64,000 nucleotides of DNA from Flavobacterium sp. ALJ2 (GTDB lineage Bacteria > Bacteroidota > Bacteroidia > Flavobacteriales > Flavobacteriaceae): positions 1-64,000 of the forward strand of contig NZ_JADNRC010000014.1 in the NCBI RefSeq assembly GCF_015594725.1, written 5' to 3'. The translations under genes and the position numbers were made by a program. Below, piece after piece: positions 1-9,684 of the stretch (positions are counted from its first letter, which is position 1; each line of letters starts with the position of its first letter). The notes under the pieces are model-generated. The model was not told the DNA's origin. It was given only the letters and a program-made list of their open reading frames with translations, and did not search any database.

Positions 1-3000
1 GAAATTATATGTTCCTACTGTTAATCCTGTTATAACTTTGGTTGCTGTGTTTCCTGTTATGTTCCCTGGATTGATTGTCCAAGTACCTGATGGCAATCCA
101 CTCAAAGTAACACTTCCTGTTGCCTCTGCGCATGTTGGCTGTGTAGGCACATTAGCTGTTGGCTTTCCTGGTGTTGCCGGTTGTGCGTTGATTACTGCAG
201 TAGCTGATTCTCCTGAAGTACAAGTCCCAGATTTAGCAGTTACTTTATAGCTCCCTACTGATGCTGTTATCGTATTACCAATTTGAACAACTCCTGCTGT
301 TGGAGATATTGTATACGTATATGATGAATTATAATTATCAATTGTAAAACTTCCTGTAGCTACAGCACAAGTTGGCTGTGTTACTACACTTACTGTTGGT
401 AATAGAATCGATTTATTTATCGTAACTGTTCCACTTATGATGGCTTCTACACAAGGTGCTGTATGTCCAATAGTAGCTATTGTATAGGTACCGCTTGTTG
501 TTGGAGTTCCTGAAATAGTTACTGTTTTTGCCGTTGGATCTACATCCCATTTTAATCCTGTTGGTAAATCCGTCACTGTAGCATTCGTAGCACTACCACC
601 AAAAGTATAAACAGTCGTTGGAATTGCTGTTGCTGTACAAACTATAGGGTTTTGTGTACCACTGGTCAATACAATTGAAGAAGCCGTATTTATAACTGCT
701 GCAACTGCAATTCTTGATGTCGTAGTACAGCCTTCAGCCGTAGTAGCGCCTACATAATAAGTTGTTGTTGTTGATAAATTTGGTATTTTAAATTCTGTTC
801 CAATTCCTAATACTGATTCACTTATTGGACTTGCATACCAATTAATAGTTGCTCCTGCTGATGCAGTAGCCTTTAATATTAACTCTCCCGCACCACATCT
901 AGAACCCTGTATAGTAGAAATAATTGTTGGAGAAGTATTTACTGTTGCTACAACTGCAGTTCTAGCTGAAGTACACCCATTATCAGTTACGCTAACATAA
1001 TAAGTAGTTGTTGCTGATAGACTTGGTGTAGTGAAACTTGTTCCTGTACCCAATGATAATCCACCTGATGCAGCAGTATACCAGTTAATTGTTCCTGCTG
1101 ATGCAGTAGCCTCCAAAGTTACTGTTCCTATATCACATCTTGATGCTGGTGTTGTTTTAATGATATTTGGTTTTGCATTAATAACAAAATTAGTAGCAGT
1201 TCGACAACTTGAAGTACCGGGACAAGCAGCAAAATACGTTTTAGTCTGTGCAGCACTAGCTACCGTTAAACCTGAACCAATAGTCTTAAACGGATTAAAT
1301 GAAGCACCTGTAAATATTGCTGTCCCTCCAGTAGCATCAAGATACCATTGTATATCATCACTTGAACATGTAGAAGAAGTAACCCCTAATGAAGCACCTG
1401 CTGCGTCTCCCTGACAAACAGAAGCTCCTTTAGTCGCTGGCGCTCCAGTAACTGCATTTATAACTATATTAGCTGTAGGAGGTGAAGTACATCCTTCATT
1501 ATTTGTTGCAGTAACTACATAAGCATTTGGCACCAATTCTGAGAATATTCCTGTTTCATTACTTTTGGGTGCCGTTACAGGATTCGTTCCTCTTAATGTA
1601 TAACTTATGCCTGAACCATTAGCAAGACTAGTAACCGTTATCGTTCCTGTTGGTGTCTCACAAGTAGCTGGCGTAACCAAAGTTGTTGGCATTGTTGGTA
1701 ATGCTAATATTTTTATATCATCAACAGTTGTATTAACCCCATTAAAATTTGATCCTGGAACACTTACTTGATTAACCCCTTGGTACGTTGTATTTGCTCC
1801 ACCAGAGTTATCTATAGCCGCTGTTATTTTTCTAGTATCATTACCTGTTGCACGCGTTGGATCAAGATACAAAGCTTGTGCATTAGAACTATATGTCCCT
1901 GCCGCAATAGATGTTGTTACTTTCCCAATTAAGGTTATTGTAACCACTCCATTTTGAGCGATATTAAACCCTCCAAATAATGGTGCATTTGCCGTAACTG
2001 TATTAGCTAAAGATCCAGAAGGCCCTGACGCATCAATCGAATATGTCGCTGTTGCAGAATCAAATGTAATATTTTCTGGAAAACGGAAGTCTAAAACCAC
2101 CCCAGCTGCATTTCCAATACCAGTATTTTTTATTTGAATTTCATAAGAAACCTTTTGATCAATCGAATTACAAGCTGATGCAGTAGGTAAAGCTTTTACT
2201 TTGGTATCAAGAATCGGAAAACAACTTGAATTAACTTGTAAATTTGGTGGTAAATCTGTAGTCGTAAATTTTGCCACATATCCATCTGTTCCATCCATAG
2301 CTCCATGTTGAGTACTAAAACCAGAAGTTCCTCCTTTAGTCATACCAGCAATACCTTTATTTACATTTGTAGTAATTGTCACTGCTCCCACAAGATTATG
2401 TCTGATGACACCACCACCACCACCACCACCTGGTCCGTGTTCGTTATTAACATCTTTTTCTGTATTTCCTCCGTTACCTCCTTTTGCATTAATTGTAATA
2501 GCACCTACACTGCTATTAGAAATATTTAATAGTACAGTTCCTCCAGCTCCAGCTCCACCGGCACCATCTGAAGAACTTGAATACACTCCTGGAGCTCCGT
2601 CTCCACCATTGGCTTCAATTAAACCAACGCCTTGAACAGTACCAGCATTAATAAGTATAATAGCACCTCCAACACCTCCTTTCACTCCATCGATAGCATT
2701 GTTAGCATCACCAGCACCTCCACCACCTCCCATGATAAGTCTTGTTAGCTCTGGAGTGTCTGTACGATACGATTTAAAACCTGGTCTTCCTCCTCCTGTA
2801 GCTGGATAAAGAGCACCTGTGGCACCCTGCCAACCATAACCACCTAAACCACCAAAACCGCCATTTCCACCTCCACCTCCACCAGTGTTATGATCATTAC
2901 CACCTCCACCAGCATTGGCAGGAGCTCCCTTACCAGAAGATCCACCTGGCATGCCTTCAAGTACATTATCAACTTGATTAAAACCATCCCATAAATATTT

Positions 3001-3813
3001 AGGGGTTCCCGCTATACCTTCACCTTTTCCAGAAATAGCTGTATTTGCTGCATTACCCACATAAGTAGTTGAATTATTTATATCTGAGTCAGCTTTAGGG
3101 CTATATCCGCCTCTAAACCCCCTTGCAGTTCCATCAATTGAATATCCACCAAAATTGAAAGTTCCAGAAACATTAAAAGCAATAACTCCACCTGCAATAC
3201 CATTAAATGGTGGTGTAGTTATTTTAGAAGTTAAGGTTAAATTAGAATATTGTGGCACTCTAACAATTTGAAATGTTTTCTTGCCTCTTGATCCATCTGC
3301 CGCAGCATTGTAGAAACTATTAAAAGCTCCACCACTAATACCTGTACCTTTAAATGTTAAATTCCCACCTGTTAGAGGGACGTTATTTGTTGCTATAACA
3401 TATTCAAAAACACCTGTGTTTCCAATATCTGTAAATCCAGTACCTCCTAAAAGATCGAGACCACTATTTGAAGTTCCTGAACCATAATTATTATTATTTC
3501 TATAATCTATTGTAGCATCTTGCATTTGGATAATCAAGATTAAGTCCCCAACAGAAATTGGAATTGTACCAAAATTATTTTTATGAGTATCCATTTTTGG
3601 TACTCCTGCCAGCTTTATAGATTGTCCTCCTCTGTTCAGCGTAATATTTCCGTCAACAGGATAATATGTATTTACTGAGCTTGACACTGTAATAGGTCCA
3701 TCTCCCCCAGGCGTTCCACAAATTTGTGAAAATAAGCTAGTTGAAAATAAAAAAAATATAATAAAAAATGAGCGCTTAAAAAAATCAAGCATTTTAAGAG
3801 TAGAATTAAACAT
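1..3813 (-). CDS. Large secreted adhesin-like protein with Gly-rich and Ig-like repeats (3' end beyond window)
   Basis: An uninterrupted minus-strand frame of 1271 codons runs from the ATG at 3813 off the left edge, so the C-terminus is missing. Residues 8-30 form a hydrophobic signal peptide ending near LFSQ. Residues about 285-470 are extremely Gly/Ala-rich (runs such as GGGGGGG). Residues about 535-670 resemble a DUF11-like beta-sandwich (IKNTGIGNAAGVVLDF). From about residue 700 onward, Ser/Thr/Val-rich Ig-like repeats follow, with recurring phrases such as TTTYYVS, CTS and TPTTSGTYT. This architecture is typical of large surface proteins of Flavobacteriia that end in a type IX secretion or CHU_C/gliding-associated domain; that end is not visible here. 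A role in adhesion or gliding is inference. A second in-frame ATG (codon 8) could also be the start. Confidence 0.85.
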   Translation of the reverse strand, partial: MFNSTLKMLDFFKRSFFIIFFLFSTSLFSQICGTPGGDGPITVSSSVNTYYPVDGNITLNRGGQSIKLAGVPKMDTHKNNFGTIPISVGDLILIIQMQDATIDYRNNNNYGSGTSNSGLDLLGGTGFTDIGNTGVFEYVIATNNVPLTGGNLTFKGTGISGGAFNSFYNAAADGSRGKKTFQIVRVPQYSNLTLTSKITTPPFNGIAGGVIAFNVSGTFNFGGYSIDGTARGFRGGYSPKADSDINNSTTYVGNAANTAISGKGEGIAGTPKYLWDGFNQVDNVLEGMPGGSSGKGAPANAGGGGNDHNTGGGGGGNGGFGGLGGYGWQGATGALYPATGGGRPGFKSYRTDTPELTRLIMGGGGGAGDANNAIDGVKGGVGGAIILINAGTVQGVGLIEANGGDGAPGVYSSSSDGAGGAGAGGTVLLNISNSSVGAITINAKGGNGGNTEKDVNNEHGPGGGGGGGVIRHNLVGAVTITTNVNKGIAGMTKGGTSGFSTQHGAMDGTDGYVAKFTTTDLPPNLQVNSSCFPILDTKVKALPTASACNSIDQKVSYEIQIKNTGIGNAAGVVLDFRFPENITFDSATATYSIDASGPSGSLANTVTANAPLFGGFNIAQNGVVTITLIGKVTTSIAAGTYSSNAQALYLDPTRATGNDTRKITAAIDNSGGANTTYQGVNQVSVPGSNFNGVNTTVDDIKILALPTMPTTLVTPATCETPTGTITVTSLANGSGISYTLRGTNPVTAPKSNETGIFSELVPNAYVVTATNNEGCTSPPTANIVINAVTGAPATKGASVCQGDAAGASLGVTSSTCSSDDIQWYLDATGGTAIFTGASFNPFKTIGSGLTVASAAQTKTYFAACPGTSSCRTATNFVINAKPNIIKTTPASRCDIGTVTLEATASAGTINWYTAASGGLSLGTGTSFTTPSLSATTTYYVSVTDNGCTSARTAVVATVNTSPTIISTIQGSRCGAGELILKATASAGATINWYASPISESVLGIGTEFKIPNLSTTTTYYVGATTAEGCTTTSRIAVAAVINTASSIVLTSGTQNPIVCTATAIPTTVYTFGGSATNATVTDLPTGLKWDVDPTAKTVTISGTPTTSGTYTIATIGHTAPCVEAIISGTVTINKSILLPTVSVVTQPTCAVATGSFTIDNYNSSYTYTISPTAGVVQIGNTITASVGSYKVTAKSGTCTSGESATAVINAQPATPGKPTANVPTQPTCAEATGSVTLSGLPSGTWTINPGNITGNTATKVITGLTVGTYNF

Positions 3814-4241
3814 AGATAGTTCTATTTGGGGTAATACTATAGAAATTCGAAAACCTATCGAAGGAATTCGAAAAATTTAAATTAAATAAAAGAGGTAGTT
3901 GAATCGAAAATCTTAGGATACGATTTTCTGAAATTTTATAAAAGTAAAATATAAAAAACGCCATAATGTAGATTCGGTTCGACTCAAATTAGTCTTAATG
4001 TTTATAGGAATAGGTAGTTTGGTGGGGCGAAAGTATATAAACAGTAAAATAATAACTACATTATTCGTTAAACTACCTGTTTTGTCGTTGAAATACTCTT
4101 TTTATCGAACAAAATCATGTTTAATAGCTAAAAAAAAATAACTTTTTAGTAACAATAAGTTTTTATTATAACAGAATAAGCTTTTTTTACAGAATTAATT
4201 CTGGTAATAAAAATCATAACTAATTAAATTTCAAAATAATA
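3814..4241. other. Intergenic region upstream of adhesin gene with TCGAAAA repeats
   Basis: There is no convincing gene. The motif TCGAAAA occurs at 3847-3853, 3868-3874 and 3904-3910. The first two lie within longer AATTCGAAAA copies spaced exactly 21 bp apart, about two helical turns, just upstream of the adhesin start, which would suit an operator. I saw no clear TAnnTTTG promoter box on the minus strand. The rest is AT-rich and featureless up to the IS3 left end. Confidence 0.35.
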
Positions 4242-4282
4242 TGTCCCGTCCTGAAATAGCGATACACTAAAACACAAGTGTA

Positions 4283-4711
4283 ATAAAAACATCAGACAAC
4301 CTTGGGATTCTAAAACGTACCAAAAAAGATTACTCGCCCTCATTTAAGTTGCAATTAGTTGAAGAGATAGAACAGGGATTCATAACAAAAGCTCAAGCAA
4401 AGCTTAAATATGGTATCCAAGGAGATTCCACCGTAACAAAATAGCTACGAAAATATGGCAACTTTGATTGGGAAAACCAATTACTTACAATTATGTCAAA
4501 AACTCCAGAACAAAGAATACTTAAACTTGAAGCTCAAGTTATATTATTAGAAAAATAGAAGGCCAGAGCTGAATATCTTGCTCAGCGTGCCGACAAGAAA
4601 GTTATTATTTTCGATATGCTAGTAGGTATGGCAGAATATGATATTCAAATAAGAAAAAATTGTACACCCGACTTATCGACTTCTTCAAAGAAGAACACAA
4701 AGAAACATTAG
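4283..4711 (+). pseudogene. IS3 OrfA (helix-turn-helix) with in-frame stops
   Basis: Translation from about 4283 gives a recognisable IS3 OrfA: YSPSFKLQLVEEIEQG, then a helix-turn-helix-like stretch, then LRKYGNFDWENQ and a coiled-coil tail ending IFDMLVGMAEYDIQIRK. TAG codons interrupt it in frame at 4442-4444, where family members carry Trp before LRKYG, and at 4556-4558. No ATG is visible at the 5' end. The A6 run at 4654-4659 matches the programmed -1 frameshift site that normally fuses OrfA to OrfB. I regard it as inactive. Confidence 0.8.
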
Positions 4712-5559
4712 TTTCTACCTGTGATTTGCTCGGGGTAAATAGACAGGTATATTATCAATCAATAAAATCTAAAAAACTGAAACAATCCATAGCTCAAAAG
4801 TTATAGTTATGGATCGAAAGATTCGTATGGTCATGCCTAGATTAGGAGGTGAAAAACTATATTTTTTACTCAAAGAACAATTATTGCTCTTAAAAGTCCG
4901 AAGAGATAAGTTGTTTAGGATATTGAGAGCCAAGCATATGTTGATACCGTTCAAAAAGAAGTGCCATCTAACAACTGATTCATACCATCGATTTAGGAAG
5001 CACAAAAATTTAATAAGCACAATAGAAATAGAGAGACCTAAGTCTGTTTGGGTAAGCGATATAACATTCGTTGGAACTAGAAATAATCCATCTTATTTAG
5101 CATTGATAACCGATGCTTATTCAAAAAATATTATAGGCTTTGATGTGTCAAAAGTCTTTGAGTGTAGCAGGGTCTATCAAAGCACTTGAAATGGCATTAT
5201 ACAATCGAAATGATAGTACTGAATCCTTGATACATCACTCGGATAGAGGGTTACAATATTGCTCAAATGATTATCAAAGATTATTAAGCAAAAATAAGAT
5301 AAGATCAAGTATGACTGAAAAATATGATCCTTATGAAAATGCAATAGCAGAAAGAGTCAATGGAATATTAAAACAAGAATTTGGTATAGCAAAGAAGATT
5401 AAAGATTTTAAAGTAAAAAAGCAACTTATCAAAAATGCAATAGAAATTTACAATCATAAAAGACCACACCTCTCAAACCAAATGCTTACACCTATACAAA
5501 TGCACTCACAAAATAAACTCAAAAGAAAACAATACAAATCAAAAAAAGTTGAACAATGA
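4660..5559 (+). pseudogene. IS3 OrfB DDE transposase with frameshifts
   Basis: Three frames are needed to read the full integrase-like OrfB. The first runs from about 4660 to a stop at 4804-4806. The second runs from about 4807 to about 5160 and carries the first catalytic Asp in WVSDITFVG. The third continues to 5559 and carries the second Asp in HHSDRGLQY and the Glu in NAIAERVNG. All three residues of the DDE triad are therefore recognisable, but two frameshifts break the protein. The C-terminal YNHKRPH block typical of the family is intact. The TGA stop lies inside a perfect hairpin. Confidence 0.85.
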
Positions 5560-5576
5560 AATCATTGTTCAACTTT
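5545..5576 (+). terminator. Hairpin at the end of IS3 orfB
   Basis: Perfect 15-bp stem (5545-5559 with 5562-5576) and a 2-nt loop. The left arm contains the orfB stop codon. There is only a short T-tract after the stem, so it could act as a terminator or as an element stem-loop. Confidence 0.5.
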
Positions 5577-5698
5577 AATTCATAAATTTAATCCTTTAAT
5601 AATCTGTATCGGTTATTTAGGACTTGACATAAATCACTCTTGTGATGTAATTCTTTTTCTTAAAACCAAATTTTATTAACAAAAAAAGAAGACAAAAG

Positions 5699-6622
5699 CT
5701 ATTTCAAGAAATCAATATTCCTCTTAAGCCCATCAAATTTTGTTCTTTTTATAGGTGAATTTTTAAACACTACACGAAAAGTTTCCTCTGTAATTTCTAA
5801 CCATTCTTTTTTAGACATAGCCATTACATCTAGATTAGGGTTAAATAGTGGCTCAGAATGTGCTTTAGAGAATCGGTTCCAAGGACAAACATCTTGGCAA
5901 GTATCGCAACCAAATGCCCAATCATCAAACTTCCCTTTCATTTCTTGCGGAATATTCTCTTTAAGTTCTATTGTAAAATAAGAAATACATTTGCTTCCAT
6001 CAACAATATACGGAGCAATAATTGCCTCTGTTGGACATGCATCAATACATGCAGTACACGAACCACAATGATCTGTGGTTGCATAATCGTATTCTAAATC
6101 TAAGTCTAAAATAAGTTCGGCTATAAAGTAAAAAGAGCCTACTTTTTGAGTTATTAAATTACTGTTTTTACCTATCCAACCCAAACCACTTTTAGCTGCC
6201 CAAGCTTTATCCAAAACTGGTGCTGAATCTACAAATACTCGTCCAGAAACGTCGCCTATATGCTCTTGAATAGAAAAAAGTAATTCTTTGAGTTTATCTT
6301 TAATAACAAAATGATAATCTTGTCCATATGCGTATTTAGATATTTTAAAACTATCTTTCTTTTGAGTTTCTGAAGGATAATAGTTAAGCAAAAGCGAAAC
6401 TACACTCTTAGCATCGTCTACCAATAAAGTAGGATCTAAGCGTTTGTCGAAATGGTTCTCCATATAAGCCATTTGCCCATTATGATTTTTATTGAGCCAA
6501 TCTTCTAATCTTGGAGCTTCTTGCTCTAAAAATCCAGCTTTGGAAATACCACAAGATAAAAACCCAAGCCTTTTGGCTTCAGATTTAATAAATTGTGAAT
6601 ATAAATTTTTAGAATTTATCAA
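5699..6622 (-). CDS. queG: Epoxyqueuosine reductase QueG
   Basis: A 307-residue cobalamin-dependent iron-sulfur enzyme that catalyses the last step of queuosine synthesis in tRNA, reducing epoxyqueuosine to queuosine. Visible hallmarks are the [19 protein letters not shown] and WIGKNSNLI blocks of the catalytic domain, followed by two 4Fe-4S motifs: [12 protein letters not shown] near residue 185 and [10 protein letters not shown] near residue 240. The length matches the shorter QueG form without the C-terminal HEAT repeats. It stands alone on the minus strand, about 140 bp beyond the ruvB stop. A YhhQ-type queuosine-precursor transporter lies at 51.9 kb in this window, which fits a queuosine pathway in this organism. 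Confidence 0.93.
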   Translation of the reverse strand: MINSKNLYSQFIKSEAKRLGFLSCGISKAGFLEQEAPRLEDWLNKNHNGQMAYMENHFDKRLDPTLLVDDAKSVVSLLLNYYPSETQKKDSFKISKYAYGQDYHFVIKDKLKELLFSIQEHIGDVSGRVFVDSAPVLDKAWAAKSGLGWIGKNSNLITQKVGSFYFIAELILDLDLEYDYATTDHCGSCTACIDACPTEAIIAPYIVDGSKCISYFTIELKENIPQEMKGKFDDWAFGCDTCQDVCPWNRFSKAHSEPLFNPNLDVMAMSKKEWLEITEETFRVVFKNSPIKRTKFDGLKRNIDFLK

Positions 6623-6762
6623 CGTGTAATTAATATAAAAGTGTTTTAATCCAGTCCTGAAAACCCTCTGGAATAATCACGTCTTTTTAAAATTTGTTTA
6701 ACCAGAAAATATAGCTGACAGCAGTAGATTACTTCTGAAACTCTTTGAAAATTATTCAAAGA

Positions 6763-7785
6763 TTAAAATAGCCCACCTTGAATATTAGTATTTATTTTAC
6801 CCAAATGCTTATAGGCCTTATCTGTAACTTCACGCCCACGCGGAGTTCTCATAATAAATCCCTCCTGAATCAAGAATGGTTCATATACTTCTTCAATAGT
6901 TTCGCTACTTTCAGAAACAGCCGTTGCAAGTGTGGATAAACCAACTGGCCCTCCTTTAAACTTACTGATAATGGTAAGAAGGATTTTATTATCCATTTCG
7001 TCCAAACCATGTGCATCAACGTTTAAAGCTTTTAATGCATATTGCGCAATAGCCAAATCGATAGTTCCGTTTCCCTTAATTTGAGCAAAATCACGAACAC
7101 GTCGCAATAATGCATTTGCAATACGAGGGGTTCCTCGACTACGTCCTGCAATCTCAATTGCAGCGTCTAACGAAATCGGCATTTTTAATATAGAGGCACT
7201 TCTTTCTACAATTGTAGTTAAGAGTTCCGTAGTATAATATTGTAATCGTGACGAAATACCAAAACGAGCTCGCATTGGAGCCGTAAGCAAACCCGAGCGT
7301 GTAGTTGCTCCAATTAAAGTAAATGGATTTAAGTTAATTTGTACAGTTCGCGCATTTGGCCCAGATTCAATCATGATATCAATCTTAAAATCTTCCATTG
7401 CTGAATATAAATACTCTTCAACAATTGGGCTTAACCGGTGAATTTCATCTATGAATAAAACATCCCTCTCATCAAGATTAGTCAATAATCCTGCCAAATC
7501 TCCTGGTTTGTCTAAAACTGGCCCCGAAGTAATCTTAATTCCAACTTCTAACTCATTCGCAAGAATATTAGCCAAAGTTGTTTTTCCTAACCCAGGAGGC
7601 CCATGAAAAAGCGTATGATCTAATGCTTCATTACGTTGGTTGGCTGCAGCTACAAAGACTTTCAGGTTTTCTAAAACCTGGTCCTGTCCTGCAAAATCAT
7701 CAAATGAAAGTGGTCTTAATCTTTTTTCAAGATCAATTTCTTCTGGATTATAGCTGTTCGTAGTTGGATCTAAATTTTCATTCAT
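6763..7785 (-). CDS. ruvB: Holliday junction branch migration helicase RuvB
   Basis: AAA+ ATPase motor of the RuvABC complex, which drives branch migration of Holliday junctions. Visible motifs are Walker [10 protein letters not shown], Walker [10 protein letters not shown], sensor GATTRSGLL, the arginine-finger region and a C-terminal winged-helix domain ([10 protein letters not shown]...[11 protein letters not shown]). The frame opens further upstream, but I chose the ATG at 7785 ([10 protein letters not shown]) because the additional 11 residues ([11 protein letters not shown]) are unlike the family and overlap the region just after the cox terminator. The resulting 340 residues match the usual RuvB length. 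It has no obvious partner gene next to it. Confidence 0.95.
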   Translation of the reverse strand: MNENLDPTTNSYNPEEIDLEKRLRPLSFDDFAGQDQVLENLKVFVAAANQRNEALDHTLFHGPPGLGKTTLANILANELEVGIKITSGPVLDKPGDLAGLLTNLDERDVLFIDEIHRLSPIVEEYLYSAMEDFKIDIMIESGPNARTVQINLNPFTLIGATTRSGLLTAPMRARFGISSRLQYYTTELLTTIVERSASILKMPISLDAAIEIAGRSRGTPRIANALLRRVRDFAQIKGNGTIDLAIAQYALKALNVDAHGLDEMDNKILLTIISKFKGGPVGLSTLATAVSESSETIEEVYEPFLIQEGFIMRTPRGREVTDKAYKHLGKINTNIQGGLF

Positions 7786-7822
7786 AGAGCAAAGATAGAT
7801 AAAGAAAAAGGAAGACAAAAAA

Positions 7823-7847
7823 AAACCTCTACTAAGAGTAGAGGTTT
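7823..7847 (-). terminator. Intrinsic terminator after coxA
   Basis: 10-bp perfect stem (7823-7832 with 7838-7847; AAACCTCTAC) and a 5-nt loop. On the minus strand it is followed by a long T-run, immediately past the coxA stop. It closes the respiratory operon and separates it from ruvB. Confidence 0.85.
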
Positions 7848-7857
7848 AAAATATTTT

Positions 7858-9654
7858 TTAATGATGAAGAACTTCTTCTCCTTCTTTCATTGGTACGTTT
7901 TGAGGAACAAAATCAACGTCATAGTTTGGATTACTATAGTCATATGGCCAACGGTAAACATGAGGGATTTCTCCTGGCCAGTTACCGTGAATATGCTCAA
8001 CTGGTGTAGTCCACTCTAAAGTTGTTGATCTCCATGGATTTTGTACTGCTTTCTTACCATAGAAAATGCTACTAAAGAAATTATACAAGAAAACTAATTG
8101 GAAAACTCCACCAACTAAAGCAAATACTGTTATTAAAATGTTTACATTTTGTAAATCATCAAATAAAGGGAAACTTGTATTAGTATAGTAACGTCTTGGT
8201 AAACCAGCTAATCCAATAAAGTGCATTGGAAAAAACACTCCGTAAGCACAAACTGCTGTTACCCAAAAGTGAATATATCCTAAATTCTTATTTAACATTC
8301 TACCATACATTTTTGGGAACCAGTGGTAAATACCAGCAAACATTCCGTAAAGTGCAGAGATACCCATTACTAAGTGAAAGTGAGCAATTACAAAATATGT
8401 ATCGTGAACATTAATATCTAAAGTACTATCCCCTAATATGATTCCTGTTAAACCTCCTGTAATGAAAGTAGAAACCATACCTATAGAAAATAACATTGCA
8501 GGATTAAATTGTAGATTACCTTTCCATAAAGTTGTAATCCAGTTAAATGCTTTTACAGCAGAAGGAATTGCAATCAATAATGTTGTAAATGTAAATACAG
8601 ATCCTAAAAATGGGTTCATTCCTGAAACAAACATATGGTGACCCCAAACGATTGTTGAAAGGAAAGCAATTGCCAAAACTGACATAATCATCGCTCTATA
8701 ACCAAAAATTGGTTTACGTGAATTAGTAGCCATAATTTCAGAAACCAATCCCATAGCAGGTAAGATTACAATATATACCTCAGGGTGACCAAGGAACCAA
8801 AACAAGTGTTCGAATAAAACTGGCGAACCACCTTGATAATGTAAAACTTCTCCAGCAATATAAATATCGGACAAGAAAAATGAAGTACCAAAACTTCTGT
8901 CAAAAATCAACAATAATGCTGCTGATAATAAAACCGGGAATGAAATAACTCCAATAACTGCTGTCACGAAGAATGTCCATATAGTTAAAGGTAATCTAGT
9001 CATAGACATCCCTTTTGTTCTTAAATTAATAACAGTAACGATATAATTTAATGATCCCATTAATGATGATGCAATAAAAATTGCCATAGAAATCAACCAT
9101 AATGTCATACCTGTCCCTGAACCAGGAATCGCTTGCGGTAAAGCACTTAATGGTGGATATATTGTCCATCCTGATGAAGCAGGTCCAGCTTCAACGAAAA
9201 GAGAACATAACATTATAACTGCTGATAAGAAAAACAACCAATAAGATACCATATTCAAAAATCCTGAAGCCATATCTCTAGCTCCAATTTGAAGAGGAAT
9301 CAATAAGTTACTAAACGTACCACTTAAACCAGCTGTTAAAACAAAGAATACCATGATTGTACCATGAATGGTAACCAACGCAAGATAAACATCATTAGTC
9401 ATAACACCATCTGGTGCAAATTTATCTCCTAATAAAACATTAAAAATTTTAAAAGACTCTTCAGGCCATGCTAATTGCATTCTAAAAAGCAAGGACATTG
9501 CAATACCTATTACCCCCATAATAATACCTGTAAGAAGGTATTGTTTGGCAATCATTTTGTGATCAATACTAAAGATATATTTAGTAATGAATGTGTCTTT
9601 ATGGTGGTGTTCATGTTCGTGATCTTGTCCGTGATCGTGACCTTCTGCTGACAT
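7858..9654 (-). CDS. coxA: Cytochrome c oxidase subunit I
   Basis: A 598-residue haem-copper oxidase catalytic subunit that reduces oxygen to water and pumps protons. The N-terminus is very His-rich (DHGQDHEHEHHHKD) and precedes about 12 membrane helices. Key motifs are GHPEVYIVILPAMG (CuB His and cross-linked Tyr of A-type oxidases), the HH pair in WGHHMFVSGMNP, and HDTYFVIAHFHLVMG with the haem ligands. It is the last gene of the actABCDEF-coxBA run, 30 bp after coxB. Subunits III and IV are not in this window. In Flavobacterium johnsoniae, alternative complex III and an aa3 oxidase form a supercomplex, which agrees with this gene order. Confidence 0.96.
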   Translation of the reverse strand: MSAEGHDHGQDHEHEHHHKDTFITKYIFSIDHKMIAKQYLLTGIIMGVIGIAMSLLFRMQLAWPEESFKIFNVLLGDKFAPDGVMTNDVYLALVTIHGTIMVFFVLTAGLSGTFSNLLIPLQIGARDMASGFLNMVSYWLFFLSAVIMLCSLFVEAGPASSGWTIYPPLSALPQAIPGSGTGMTLWLISMAIFIASSLMGSLNYIVTVINLRTKGMSMTRLPLTIWTFFVTAVIGVISFPVLLSAALLLIFDRSFGTSFFLSDIYIAGEVLHYQGGSPVLFEHLFWFLGHPEVYIVILPAMGLVSEIMATNSRKPIFGYRAMIMSVLAIAFLSTIVWGHHMFVSGMNPFLGSVFTFTTLLIAIPSAVKAFNWITTLWKGNLQFNPAMLFSIGMVSTFITGGLTGIILGDSTLDINVHDTYFVIAHFHLVMGISALYGMFAGIYHWFPKMYGRMLNKNLGYIHFWVTAVCAYGVFFPMHFIGLAGLPRRYYTNTSFPLFDDLQNVNILITVFALVGGVFQLVFLYNFFSSIFYGKKAVQNPWRSTTLEWTTPVEHIHGNWPGEIPHVYRWPYDYSNPNYDVDFVPQNVPMKEGEEVLHH

Positions 9655-9684
9655 ATATGTATACTTTAAATTTCTTAATAAATA

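Larger units (their letters stand above)
4242..5629 (+). mobile_element. Decayed IS3-family insertion sequence
   Basis: Imperfect terminal inverted repeats of about 26 bp bound the element: the left end at 4242 starts TGTCCCGTCCTGAAATAG and the right end at 5629, read inward on the minus strand, starts TGTCAAGTCCTAAATAAC. The length of about 1.39 kb and the two overlapping reading frames (HTH OrfA, then DDE OrfB in the -1 frame after an A6 run at 4654-4659) are typical of IS3 elements. Both genes carry inactivating lesions, so the element should be immobile unless complemented. I found no clear 3-4 bp target duplication, which fits an old insertion. A perfect 15-bp stem-loop at 5545-5576 lies near the right end. 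Confidence 0.88.

Noticed and set aside
1031..2635. Plus-strand frames (for example 1031-1414 and 2405-2635)
   Set aside because: These are antisense shadows of the repetitive adhesin gene on the minus strand; Pro-rich runs are the complement of Gly codons.
9600..9654. His-rich start of coxA as a separate metal-binding peptide
   Set aside because: It is in frame with the oxidase and begins at its only plausible start; simply an N-terminal extension.
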